Positions 8,617-15,840 of a stretch of 18,983 nucleotides of DNA are shown here, in pieces. Origin of the DNA: LMEP-6097 sp049314535 (GTDB lineage: Bacteria > Cyanobacteriota > Vampirovibrionia > LMEP-6097); contig JBMOEX010000039.1 of assembly GCA_049314535.1 (NCBI GenBank), positions 1 to 18,983 on the forward strand, given 5' to 3'. The notes beneath the pieces were generated by a model. The model had not been told where the DNA came from, did not search any database, and saw only the letters and a program-made list of their open reading frames with translations. Numbering within the stretch: position 1 is the stretch's first letter; each line of letters opens with the position of its first letter. The translations under genes and the position numbers were made by a program.

Positions 8617-9282
8617 ATGTCTTCAATAAAACTATTAGATAAAAACGGTAAAGAAACTAAAAACACAGCGGATTTCGATTCTAGCCTGCTTAGTATAGAG
8701 CCTAATAAGCACTTAATATATTTAGCAGCAGTTAGACAGCAAGCGAACGAAAGAAGTGCTCATGCTAAGTGTAAAACTAGAGCAGAAGTACGTGGTGGTG
8801 GTGCTAAGCCTTGGAAGCAGAAAGGTACTGGTAGAGCAAGAGCTGGTAGCTCTAATTCACCTCTATGGAGAGGCGGCGGTGTCATGTTCGGACCTACTGG
8901 TAGAGAGAATTACACTAAGAATTTAAATAAAAAAGCTAGCAAGAAAGCCGTTCTATCTGCTCTTCTTGAGGTTATTAATAAAGGAAATTTAGTAGCATTA
9001 GAAACTCTAGAAGTCCAAGAAGGTAAAACTAAAGAGATGCTTCAGATCCTAACGACTTTAGGTCTTAATAACACAGGACTTTTAATCGTAGTCGGGACGA
9101 ATGCCTTAAATTTAGATTTATTAAAAAGAGCTTCTAGAAATATCGCTAGAGTAAGATTAATTACTTCTGATCGTTTAAACGTAGTTGATATGCTTAAAGC
9201 AGAGAAAATTCTCATCACGAATGAAGCACTTAAGGAAGCTGAAGAGCGTTTCCAGATGTTTGTAGGAGCTGAGGCTAAGTAA
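8617..9282 (+). CDS. rplD: 50S ribosomal protein L4
   Basis: L4 is a primary 23S rRNA-binding protein of the large subunit. Its extended loop lines the exit tunnel, and in some bacteria the protein represses its own S10 operon. The 221-residue product has the signature loop (RAEVRGGGAKPWKQKGTG, then RARAGSSNSP and WRGGG) at about residues 58-90, followed by the globular fold ending in LKEAEERFQMF. The start ATG follows AAGG at a normal distance. In nearly all bacteria rplC precedes and rplB follows the rplD-rplW pair. Here atpA lies upstream instead, and only rplW follows. Confidence 0.98.
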   Translation: MSSIKLLDKNGKETKNTADFDSSLLSIEPNKHLIYLAAVRQQANERSAHAKCKTRAEVRGGGAKPWKQKGTGRARAGSSNSPLWRGGGVMFGPTGRENYTKNLNKKASKKAVLSALLEVINKGNLVALETLEVQEGKTKEMLQILTTLGLNNTGLLIVVGTNALNLDLLKRASRNIARVRLITSDRLNVVDMLKAEKILITNEALKEAEERFQMFVGAEAK

Positions 9283-9294
9283 GGAATTTAAATC

Positions 9295-9594
9295 ATGGCA
9301 TTAAAATCTAGTAAAGCAGTTTATATAATCAAAAGACCTATCATTACTGAAAAGTCTACTAATATGTCTGAAATGAGTAAATTTACTTTTGAAGTAGATG
9401 CTCATGCAAACAAATTTCAGATCAAAGAAGCTATCGAAGAGCTTTTCCCTGATGTTAAAGTGAAAAAAATAAATATCGCTAAAATGTTCGGTTCTTCAAG
9501 AAGAAGTGTTAAAGGCAGAACTAAGCCTAAAGATGGTAAGAAAGCTATTGTTACCATTGAAGGTGGTCATATTAAATATTTCCCTGAAGTTTAA
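9295..9594 (+). CDS. rplW: 50S ribosomal protein L23
   Basis: L23 binds 23S rRNA beside the tunnel exit and forms the docking site for trigger factor and SRP. The 99-residue product is of normal length. Typical segments are IIKRPIITEKST (12-23), YTFEVD-like FTFEVDAHANKFQIKEAIEE (30-49) and the basic block RRSVKGRTKPKDGKKAIV. It starts 12 bp after rplD with AAGGA upstream, so the pair is co-transcribed. The S10-operon continuation (rplB, rpsS) is missing: the next gene is convergent and only 20 bp away. Confidence 0.98.
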   Translation: MALKSSKAVYIIKRPIITEKSTNMSEMSKFTFEVDAHANKFQIKEAIEELFPDVKVKKINIAKMFGSSRRSVKGRTKPKDGKKAIVTIEGGHIKYFPEV

Positions 9595-9651
9595 TTTCTC
9601 TGGGTGAGATGATATCAAGAAGCTCCCACCGGAGAATTCGAATCTTTTTTT
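9595..9651 (+). terminator. Possible terminator after rplW
   Basis: An imperfect stem pairs TTCTCTGGGTG (from 9596) with CACCGGAGAA (to 9636). A run of seven T follows at 9645-9651, after an 8-base gap. The gap and the large loop make it a weak intrinsic terminator. Its position between two convergent genes supports some termination function; it overlaps the end of the convergent gene. Confidence 0.3.
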
Positions 9652-10841
9652 AATAAAAACTCCTCTGCAAGCCTCGACAAAGCTTGAGCAATAAACTTAG
9701 CAGGATTTGTGAAAGGATTAGGGATAGAATCTAAGTCATTTCTCTGGACTTCATTTCTAGCATTAGATATTTGAGTGAATATTTTCGCAAGAGCATCAGA
9801 ACCCATCTGCAAGTGAATTTCACCAGTTAAATCCCCAATAGCACCTACACCAAAGAAAACTCCAGAAAGCCAGTTAAAGAAGCGACCTTTCTCTAAATTC
9901 TGTAAACTAGCCCGATCTAAAACAAGACCAGTCATACCAACAATATCACCCACAATCTTACCTAGACCATGCATGCCTGTCGCATTGAGCAATAAACCAG
10001 TTAATGAGCCAGCGGCACCGATGAAGCCCATTACACCTTTTTGGTTATTTAATAAAACATCAGAAAATATAGATATCGTTTTTTTAAATGCAGAGCGTGA
10101 TGTATCACTTAATATTTTAGAAATATCCCCACCAATCTCAGATGGAAGTTCTTTAATTCTTTCAAAAATCACTTTAAATGAATCTCCAAGTGAATTAAAG
10201 GGCTTACCTTTTTCTGGTTTTAATGATGAATTACTAGATTTTACCGCAGCATTATCTAATTCCATTAAGCCTGCATAGAGTCTGCGAGCAGAATATATCC
10301 ACTTAATTGGTAAAAAAGCAAAAGGAATATCAACGGCATTAGCTAAAGCCATAAGACCTCTATTCTGCTTAAGACCAGTTAGTGAACCAAGTCCACAATT
10401 TAATAATAAAAAACTCCTATAGGCAGCCTGCCCAAGTAAGCTTCCAGCTTTATTTTCCTTAAGTTTAGAAAACTCAACCCCCATATTAAGCGCCGCAGTG
10501 GCTCCATTTAACCAGTTAGAAACTATCTTCCTGACTGGGCTATGGGCATCAGATACATTTAGTATGAAGTCAGCAATGGGATTTAAAGATTTATCTCTTA
10601 AAAAATTTTCAATAACATCAAGTCCAGTCTTGGGCTTGGGTGCTTTATCTTTTGTTTCAGCATTGGTAGATATTTCAGTCAGTGCTACTTGGCTCGTAGC
10701 CCCTCGCTCAGCTTCTAAAAAAAGCTGTGACTTTTTTTCATCCAGAGCTTGAGCTTCTGGCTTAGAATTTCGCTCAGGGGAAACTAAAGCGGTCTGACCA
10801 CTAAACTGAGATCTATTTAGAGTAGGTGACTCTAAGTACAT
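9615..10841 (-). CDS. Unrecognised protein with disordered N-terminus and hydrophobic segments
   Basis: I do not recognise this 408-residue protein. Residues 1-75 are polar and rich in Ser, Asn, Glu and Lys (PERNSKPEAQALDEKKS), with no signal peptide, and look disordered. Hydrophobic or small-residue stretches follow at about 150-170 (AAYRSFLLLNCGLGSLTG), 178-200 (ALANAVDIPFAFLPIKWIY), 278-320 (GVMGFIGAAGSLTGLLLNAT and onward) and 335-350 (WLSGVFFGVGAIGDLTG). The last two are Gly-rich and may be membrane-associated or amphipathic. The start ATG has no SD, and no other in-frame ATG lies nearby. The gene is divergent from the FliI-type ATPase gene with 231 bp between them. That layout would suit a substrate or translocator of a type III-like exporter, but this is only a guess from position. 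Confidence 0.7.
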   Translation of the reverse strand: MYLESPTLNRSQFSGQTALVSPERNSKPEAQALDEKKSQLFLEAERGATSQVALTEISTNAETKDKAPKPKTGLDVIENFLRDKSLNPIADFILNVSDAHSPVRKIVSNWLNGATAALNMGVEFSKLKENKAGSLLGQAAYRSFLLLNCGLGSLTGLKQNRGLMALANAVDIPFAFLPIKWIYSARRLYAGLMELDNAAVKSSNSSLKPEKGKPFNSLGDSFKVIFERIKELPSEIGGDISKILSDTSRSAFKKTISIFSDVLLNNQKGVMGFIGAAGSLTGLLLNATGMHGLGKIVGDIVGMTGLVLDRASLQNLEKGRFFNWLSGVFFGVGAIGDLTGEIHLQMGSDALAKIFTQISNARNEVQRNDLDSIPNPFTNPAKFIAQALSRLAEEFLLKKDSNSPVGAS

Positions 10842-11001
10842 AAATTAATCAGTTAATTAGTTAACGACTTCGCGAATCCTACAAAATGCGTACAGACACT
10901 CTTTCATTTATACAATTATGTATTACAAATAGGGCTTTAGGCAATCTTGTAAATCTTTAATTTTTGTTAAAGGTTTACACAATAAGGCTGTTAACAAACG
11001 T

Positions 11002-11030
11002 GGGCGTGTAGCCAAACGAACAAGTTCAAG
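11002..11030 (+). repeat. Palindromic repeat, left half only (copy G)
   Basis: These 29 bases match the left arm of the 78-bp repeat: GGGCGTGTAGCC, then AAACGAACAAGTTCAAG. After position 11030 the similarity to the core stops. The outer 11 bases GGGCGTGTAGC are the exact reverse complement of the right end of the half-copy inside lgt (13534-13544), 2.5 kb away. It lies in the 231-bp gap between the divergent 408-residue gene and the fliI-like gene. The rest of that gap (10842-11001) is AT-rich and shows no clear promoter. Confidence 0.75.
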
Positions 11031-11072
11031 CTTCAGCTAGGGTTTTATGAATATCGGGAATAATATATAAAT

Positions 11073-12413
11073 ATGGATCTCTCTGCTTTTAAAGAACATA
11101 TTCAGAATAATATTATTAGCCGCTGCGATAAAGCTCTAGAACACCTTAAAGAGACCAGAAAATGGCATGGTTATGTCAGCAAGGTAGTCGGACTTTTATT
11201 AGAAGCTCAACTCCCTGGATCTACTATAGGAGAGCTATGCAGCATAGTCACAGAAAATGGTGACAGTAAACTCTGTGAGGTAGTAGGTTTCAGGGGTACT
11301 ACAGCATTAATGCTCTGCTTGGAGGACGGTAAAGGTATCAGCCAAGGATGCAGTGTCTATCCTAGCGGTCATACATTACAAGTCGGTCTTACAGAGGAAT
11401 TACTAGGCAGGGTTATAGATGCGATAGGTGTACCAATGGATCACAAGCCAGTACCTGTTTACGAAGAATATAGAGACATAGAGCAACCCGCACCAGATTC
11501 TTTTGGCAGACCTAGAATTCACGACGTATTTTCTACTGGCGTAAGAGCGATAGATGGTCTTCTGACTTTAGGAGTAGGGCAGCGTATCGGACTTTTCGCT
11601 GGGTCTGGTGTAGGTAAAAGTACGACTATGGGAATGCTCGCTAGATACTGCTCTGCTGATATTAACGTGATCTGCCTAGTAGGGGAGCGTGGCCGTGAGG
11701 TACAGGATTTCCTAGAAGAAAGTTTAGGTGAAGAAGGACTAAAAAGATCAGTCTGCGTAATCGCTACAGGTGATAGACCTGCGATGATGCGTATGAAATG
11801 CTTATTTACAGCGACTACTATAGCTGAATATTTCAGAGATAAAGGTAAGAATGTACTACTCATGGTAGACAGTATGACCCGTACGGCGATGGCTGCAAGG
11901 GATGTAGGTCTAGCAGTAGGAGAGCCTCCTACGATGAAGGGATACACGCCTAGCGTATTTTCCATGATACCGAGAGTATTAGAAAGAGCAGGTAAATCAC
12001 AGCTCGGTTCTATAACAGCAGTTTATGCAGTACTAGTAGAAGGTGATGACGTAAATGAGCCGATAGCCGATACCGTAAGGGGTGTACTCGATGGTCACAT
12101 ATGGCTTTCAAGGAGAATCGCAGAGCGAAATCATTTCCCTGCGATAGATGTACTCGGTAGTATAAGCAGGCTTTTTACAGAAATCACAGATGAGCAACAT
12201 CAAGCCTCAGCGGCTAATATGCGTAACCTAATGTCTACCTACAAAGAGAATGAAGATTTGATTAATATCGGTGCTTATGAAAAAGGTTCAAATGCTAATA
12301 TAGATAAATCAATAAGCCTGAAAGGAGAAATAGATAAATTTCTCAAACAGGGCAAGAAGGAAGCAACACCATTTCCTCAAACGGTACAGCATCTAAATTC
12401 GATAATGCGCTAA
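11073..12413 (+). CDS. fliI: FliI/SctN-family export ATPase
   Basis: This is an ATPase of the flagellar/type III secretion family, which energises unloading of export substrates at the cytoplasmic face of the export gate. At 446 residues it has normal length. An N-terminal beta-barrel (PGSTIGELCSI, 48-58) precedes the ATPase core with Walker A AGSGVGKST (176-184), ERGREVQDFLEE (205-216), Walker B NVLLMVDSMTR (about 259-269) and the family block GEPPTMKGYTPSVF. The Gly-Glu-Pro-Pro block and the overall pattern separate it from F1 alpha and beta. No other flagellar or type III gene is in the window, so flagellar FliI and non-flagellar SctN cannot be told apart. The start ATG has only a weak SD (GGGAAT). 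The sugar transferase gene overlaps its end in another frame. Confidence 0.93.
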   Translation: MDLSAFKEHIQNNIISRCDKALEHLKETRKWHGYVSKVVGLLLEAQLPGSTIGELCSIVTENGDSKLCEVVGFRGTTALMLCLEDGKGISQGCSVYPSGHTLQVGLTEELLGRVIDAIGVPMDHKPVPVYEEYRDIEQPAPDSFGRPRIHDVFSTGVRAIDGLLTLGVGQRIGLFAGSGVGKSTTMGMLARYCSADINVICLVGERGREVQDFLEESLGEEGLKRSVCVIATGDRPAMMRMKCLFTATTIAEYFRDKGKNVLLMVDSMTRTAMAARDVGLAVGEPPTMKGYTPSVFSMIPRVLERAGKSQLGSITAVYAVLVEGDDVNEPIADTVRGVLDGHIWLSRRIAERNHFPAIDVLGSISRLFTEITDEQHQASAANMRNLMSTYKENEDLINIGAYEKGSNANIDKSISLKGEIDKFLKQGKKEATPFPQTVQHLNSIMR

Positions 12414-13039
12414 ACCTAGCGAAACAGAATATTTTTACAAGTAGAATAAATAGCATTCTTAAAAGGCTTCTAGATATATTTTTAAGCCTTTCAGCTATTA
12501 TCCTTTTCAGCCCATTACTGATATTAATTTTTCTATTCATTAAAAAAGATGGCAGTGGCTCAGCACTCTATATACACACTAGAGTAGGAAAAGATTTTAA
12601 AGAATTTCAGTGTTATAAATTCAGGACTATGGTCTTAAATGCAGACCCTAACAGGCTTGCGGAAAGTGCGGATGATGATCGCATAACTGCCATCGGAAAA
12701 ATACTACGTAAAACTAGCTTAGACGAACTGCCGCAGATATTTAATGTACTTAAAGGTGAGATGAGCATAGTCGGTCCAAGACCTGCTCTGCCAGTGCAAG
12801 TAAAACATTTTTCAGAAAAAGAAAAGTTAAAACTAGCAGTAAAACCGGGCATTACAGGCTGGACACAAGTCAATGGCAGAAACTCCATTCCTTATGAAAA
12901 ACGCATGGAGCTAGATACTTGGTATGCAGAGCATCATAATATAGTTCTGGATATATGGATTATTCTTAAAACCTTTAAGGTTCTGCTTTTTCCAGATAAA
13001 GGTATTTATGATCTTAATTCTAGTTCGCCAGTGGAATAA
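12371..13039 (+). CDS. Undecaprenyl-phosphate sugar transferase (PF02397 type), probable non-standard start
   Basis: This is a predicted membrane enzyme that moves a sugar-1-phosphate from a nucleotide sugar to a polyprenyl phosphate, the first step of surface glycan assembly. The reading frame shows KRLLDIFLSLSAIILFSPLL as its membrane anchor, then YIHTRVGKDFKEFQCYKFRT, then RKTSLDELPQIFNVLKGEMS, IVGPRPALPVQV and a PGITGWTQVNGRN block. These are the family signatures in order. The first in-frame ATG, at 12629, falls after the anchor and the KFRT motif and would give a truncated 136-residue protein. Upstream the frame is open to about 12340 but contains no ATG, GTG or TTG. The best candidate is ATT at 12371, with AAGGA 9 bases upstream, giving 222 residues, a normal length. 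This start overlaps the fliI-like gene by 43 bases. A mutated start codon (pseudogene) or translational coupling are alternatives. Confidence 0.85.
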   Translation: MSSNGTASKFDNALNLAKQNIFTSRINSILKRLLDIFLSLSAIILFSPLLILIFLFIKKDGSGSALYIHTRVGKDFKEFQCYKFRTMVLNADPNRLAESADDDRITAIGKILRKTSLDELPQIFNVLKGEMSIVGPRPALPVQVKHFSEKEKLKLAVKPGITGWTQVNGRNSIPYEKRMELDTWYAEHHNIVLDIWIILKTFKVLLFPDKGIYDLNSSSPVE

Positions 13040-13114
13040 GAGTGTTGCGTAACAATCTCTAGTTTTCACCTTAAGTTCAACATTTTTTTTCAATACCGCT
13101 TAAAATATACTTCG

Positions 13115-13945
13115 ATGCCTCTTCCTTTCTCATCTCCTGGACCTATACTATTTGACTTCGGTGTTACGCAGATTCGTTGGTATGGTTTAATGACGGCTCT
13201 CGGCTGCCTGACTGCCATTTATACTGGTTCTAATATCCTAAAGGAAAGAGGATTAAAGAATAACCTTAATGTCTCATTCGATGATTTTTCTAATTTCGCT
13301 TTAGTCGCGGTCGTTACTGGAATTATCGGTGCTAGAGCTTGGTTCGTCTTGTTAAATATAAGTTATTTTTGGGAACATCCTCTGGAATCTTATCAGATCT
13401 GGCTTGGTGGGCAGAGCATACAGGGTGGTCTTATTGGAGGAATCTTAGGCACTTGGGTTTACAGTTATTTTTTTCAGAGATCGAAAAAAAATTCTGAATT
13501 AAATTTAAGTGAAAACGCAGAAATTGGAGTTCCGCTACACGCCCACTACAGCTTGCAGCTAAGTGCCTTGGCGATTACAGCCCCACTCGGGCAGGCCATC
13601 GGTAGATGGGGAAACTTCTTTAACGAAGAGGCTTTTGGCTCAGTAACGAGTTTACCTTGGGCACTATATATCAGCCACACGGGTAAATATCACCATCCTA
13701 CTTTTTTATATGAAATGATCTGGAACTTACTCAGCTTCACCATTTTAATAAACACTCACAAGAAACTAGAAAATAAACAGTGTATAGGATTATATTTTAT
13801 ACTTTATTCTCTAGGACGAGTTTTCATAGAACAGCTTCGCACTGATAGTTTATACATAGGACCAGTAAAAGCAGCTAGCCTTATATCTATCCTAGGGCTA
13901 GCCTTAGGGCTTGGCCTTTTTTGGCAGAAACGCAAAGCTCGTTAA
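13115..13945 (+). CDS. lgt: Prolipoprotein diacylglyceryl transferase with repeat-derived insertion
   Basis: Lgt is the integral membrane enzyme that transfers diacylglycerol from phosphatidylglycerol to the lipobox cysteine of prolipoproteins. The 276-residue protein has the expected membrane segments. It also has RWYGLM (21-26), WLGGQSIQGGLIGG (96-109), the Lgt signature GQAIGRWGNFFNEEAFG (159-175), HPTFLYE (194-200) and GRVFIEQLRTD (234-244). The loop before the signature is about 19 residues longer than in typical Lgt. The extra segment (about 127-147, SENAEIGVPLHAHY) is encoded by a half copy of the palindromic repeat at 13511-13544, in frame. The catalytic motifs are untouched, so the enzyme is probably active. 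No clear SD precedes the ATG. The last 59 bases overlap the end of the convergent gene. Confidence 0.97.
   Translation: MPLPFSSPGPILFDFGVTQIRWYGLMTALGCLTAIYTGSNILKERGLKNNLNVSFDDFSNFALVAVVTGIIGARAWFVLLNISYFWEHPLESYQIWLGGQSIQGGLIGGILGTWVYSYFFQRSKKNSELNLSENAEIGVPLHAHYSLQLSALAITAPLGQAIGRWGNFFNEEAFGSVTSLPWALYISHTGKYHHPTFLYEMIWNLLSFTILINTHKKLENKQCIGLYFILYSLGRVFIEQLRTDSLYIGPVKAASLISILGLALGLGLFWQKRKAR
13511..13544 (+). repeat. Palindromic repeat, right half inside lgt (copy D)
   Basis: Ten core bases GAAAACGCAG are followed by the 24-base right arm AAATTGGAGTTC CGCTACACGCCC, matching consensus positions 45-78. The frame used is the one encoding ENAEI. Upstream, AAATTTAAG at 13501-13509 may be the remains of the left half, with the middle of the core deleted. 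Its outer end is exactly complementary to the left end of the half-copy at 11002. Confidence 0.85.
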
Positions 13946-14810
13946 ATATTTTCAGAGGGCTTCTACCCAAACCAGCTTCCTGAAAATCCTGAAGATTAGT
14001 TTCTACCCATTCTAAGAAATTTTTCTTAAAATCAGTCCTTAAAGTTATTCCAAAATCAGTATTATATTTTTCTTCTGGAGGCTGCTCTATTTTTTGATCA
14101 TATTCTTCTTCCTGCCTAAATTCTTCATCAGCTATATCCAACACAAAAGTAGCTGTTTCAGCGATGTCCCAATATGGCTCCTGTTTCTTATTCATTTTAA
14201 ACATATTAAGATGAAGGTCATAAAAACCCGCGAGATTATCATACACCATTATCCTGCCACTCTCTGGGACTGTAGTTTTAGTCAATATTGAAAAAAGCTC
14301 TCTACTCCACGCTGGTTGTTCCATATTACGAGGTACAGCATGTAATGCTCGCAAATCGTTATCATCGCCATCGCCCCAATCATCCAGACTACTAATTCTT
14401 AAACTAGTTTGAAGTATTTCTAAAAGTATTTTTAATTGATTAGAAACATATGAATTAGCTTGTTGAGAATCTGCCGCTTGAGCCTGAATCGATGACTGCT
14501 TTTGCTGTTTACACAAAAGATCTAAATCCTTAAATATCAGCATCTTGTCACCTAATGCCATTTCCATTGTTAATAAAAAATCAGCTTCTTCCTTAAGTTT
14601 TTTAAAATTTGCGGAGCTATCATCTTTAACTAAAGCCTCAGCAGCCTTAGTCATACGAATAAAAATAGCCTGAGCTATCTGTGCAAGATCTTGACTATTT
14701 GAGGAATCAATAGAGCTAATAGCATTACTTTTTACAATACTTAAGACTCCTCCAGTTCTTCGTAGCGGAAAGATAATAATATTACCAATATCTGAAGTTT
14801 TATCAACCAC
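13887..14810 (-). CDS. Unrecognised acidic protein, paralogous to the upstream gene
   Basis: I do not recognise this 307-residue protein. It is acidic and helical-looking with no signal peptide or membrane segment. The C-terminal half contains VLDIADEEFRQEEEYDQ (about 229-245) and ITLRTDFKKNFLEWVE (about 255-270). Equivalent blocks in the same order occur in the 334-residue product immediately upstream (ILRVADAHFKLEKDY and ITLRKDFAKELEELL), so the two look like diverged tandem duplicates. The annotated start is GTG, overlapping the end of the upstream gene by 8 bases, which indicates translational coupling. No SD is obvious at that start; a GGAGGA lies some 60 bases further in without a standard in-frame start codon. 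The 3' end overlaps lgt by 59 bases tail to tail. Confidence 0.75.
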   Translation of the reverse strand: MVDKTSDIGNIIIFPLRRTGGVLSIVKSNAISSIDSSNSQDLAQIAQAIFIRMTKAAEALVKDDSSANFKKLKEEADFLLTMEMALGDKMLIFKDLDLLCKQQKQSSIQAQAADSQQANSYVSNQLKILLEILQTSLRISSLDDWGDGDDNDLRALHAVPRNMEQPAWSRELFSILTKTTVPESGRIMVYDNLAGFYDLHLNMFKMNKKQEPYWDIAETATFVLDIADEEFRQEEEYDQKIEQPPEEKYNTDFGITLRTDFKKNFLEWVETNLQDFQEAGLGRSPLKIFNELCVSAKKGQALRLALG

Positions 14811-15807
14811 GAGAACTAGTATAGCGGATTCTAAACGGGTTTAGAATTTTATCTGTAGCTGCCTCCAAAGCAAGAGTATTTAAATATGGATAACGAGTTT
14901 TTTTAAATTTCGTTGGTGGGTCCTCCATAATCGGAGAACCCTGTAAAAGCTCTTCTAACTCCTTTGCAAAATCCTTTCTTAAAGTTATGCTACGTTGCTC
15001 AGAACATAGCCCCCCAAGCCCTTCATAGTTACTTGGAGCATCACCTCTCCTTCTTAAATCATTCCAAAGGCTTGAAAACGGGTCATAGGATTCTGGCTCC
15101 TTATAATCTTTTTCTAATTTAAAATGAGCATCTGCCACTCTTAATATTCTTATCAAAAGGTCCCGTAAAGGATTCTTCCTGCTTTCTCTATCAAACCGCA
15201 TTGAATCCAAATGAGGTTCTAATAATTCCGCTAAACTATGATTAACATCTGGAACGATACCCCCTCCAGGATAGTGAATACGAGTCTTTTCTAAAAGTTC
15301 TACCAAGCGTTCACAAAACATTTCCATAGTGCCTTGCTTAGCAGAAGCGGCTTGTAGTATGGCGCGCGGTGGCTTTACTGTCGTTATATTATTCTCTTTA
15401 GCTATTTGTCCAGTTCCCTCTAAAGCTACTGCGTCAAATAAAGATCCAAAAAGTTCATTTACGGCACCTAGTGTTTGTCGTGTTAAATTTAGTGGTCTTG
15501 TTTGATTAAAGATTTCCTGAGCTTCAATAATTATTAATAGTTTCTTCTCAACACTTAAGCTTTTAATAGCAGGATGGCCTAGAAACTCATTTCCGACACT
15601 TTCTAAACGCTCGTTTAATAGCAATAGCGACAGGCAAGCAAATTTCTTTAATTGATTTATTATATTAGCAGATAAACTCTTTGCATTGGGGACTGGATTA
15701 AAACCACGTCTATGAAATTGACTATTCAGAACTTGAGGATTTGTGGCATTGGTTAAACTTTGCACCATGACACGACTTAAGATAACAGGTGCGCCAAGAA
15801 AAGTCAA
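14803..15807 (-). CDS. Unrecognised protein, paralogous to the downstream gene
   Basis: I do not recognise this 334-residue protein. It is mainly helical in appearance with no signal peptide; LKKFACLSLLLLNERLE (about 53-69) is its most hydrophobic stretch. ILRVADAHFKLEKDYKEPE (about 217-235) and ITLRKDFAKELEELL (about 274-288) correspond to blocks in the next gene, which it overlaps by 8 bases. The start is TTG with AGGA 7 bases upstream; ATG at codon 14 (MVQSLTNATNPQ) is an alternative. It follows truA by 33 bp in the same direction and is probably the same transcript. The C-terminal KTRYPYLNTLALEAA segment has no counterpart in its neighbour. No function can be inferred. Confidence 0.75.
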   Translation of the reverse strand: MTFLGAPVILSRVMVQSLTNATNPQVLNSQFHRRGFNPVPNAKSLSANIINQLKKFACLSLLLLNERLESVGNEFLGHPAIKSLSVEKKLLIIIEAQEIFNQTRPLNLTRQTLGAVNELFGSLFDAVALEGTGQIAKENNITTVKPPRAILQAASAKQGTMEMFCERLVELLEKTRIHYPGGGIVPDVNHSLAELLEPHLDSMRFDRESRKNPLRDLLIRILRVADAHFKLEKDYKEPESYDPFSSLWNDLRRRGDAPSNYEGLGGLCSEQRSITLRKDFAKELEELLQGSPIMEDPPTKFKKTRYPYLNTLALEAATDKILNPFRIRYTSSRG

Positions 15808-15840
15808 TATGCATTCCTGGGGTTAATGAAAATTTTCTTT

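Noticed and set aside
12629..13039. Sugar transferase starting at the ATG at 12629
   Set aside because: This would remove the membrane anchor and the KFRT motif, which are clearly encoded in the same frame just upstream.
13880..13925. GC-rich stretch followed by TTTTTT near the lgt end as an intrinsic terminator
   Set aside because: It lies before the lgt stop codon and the best stem is only about six pairs with wobble.
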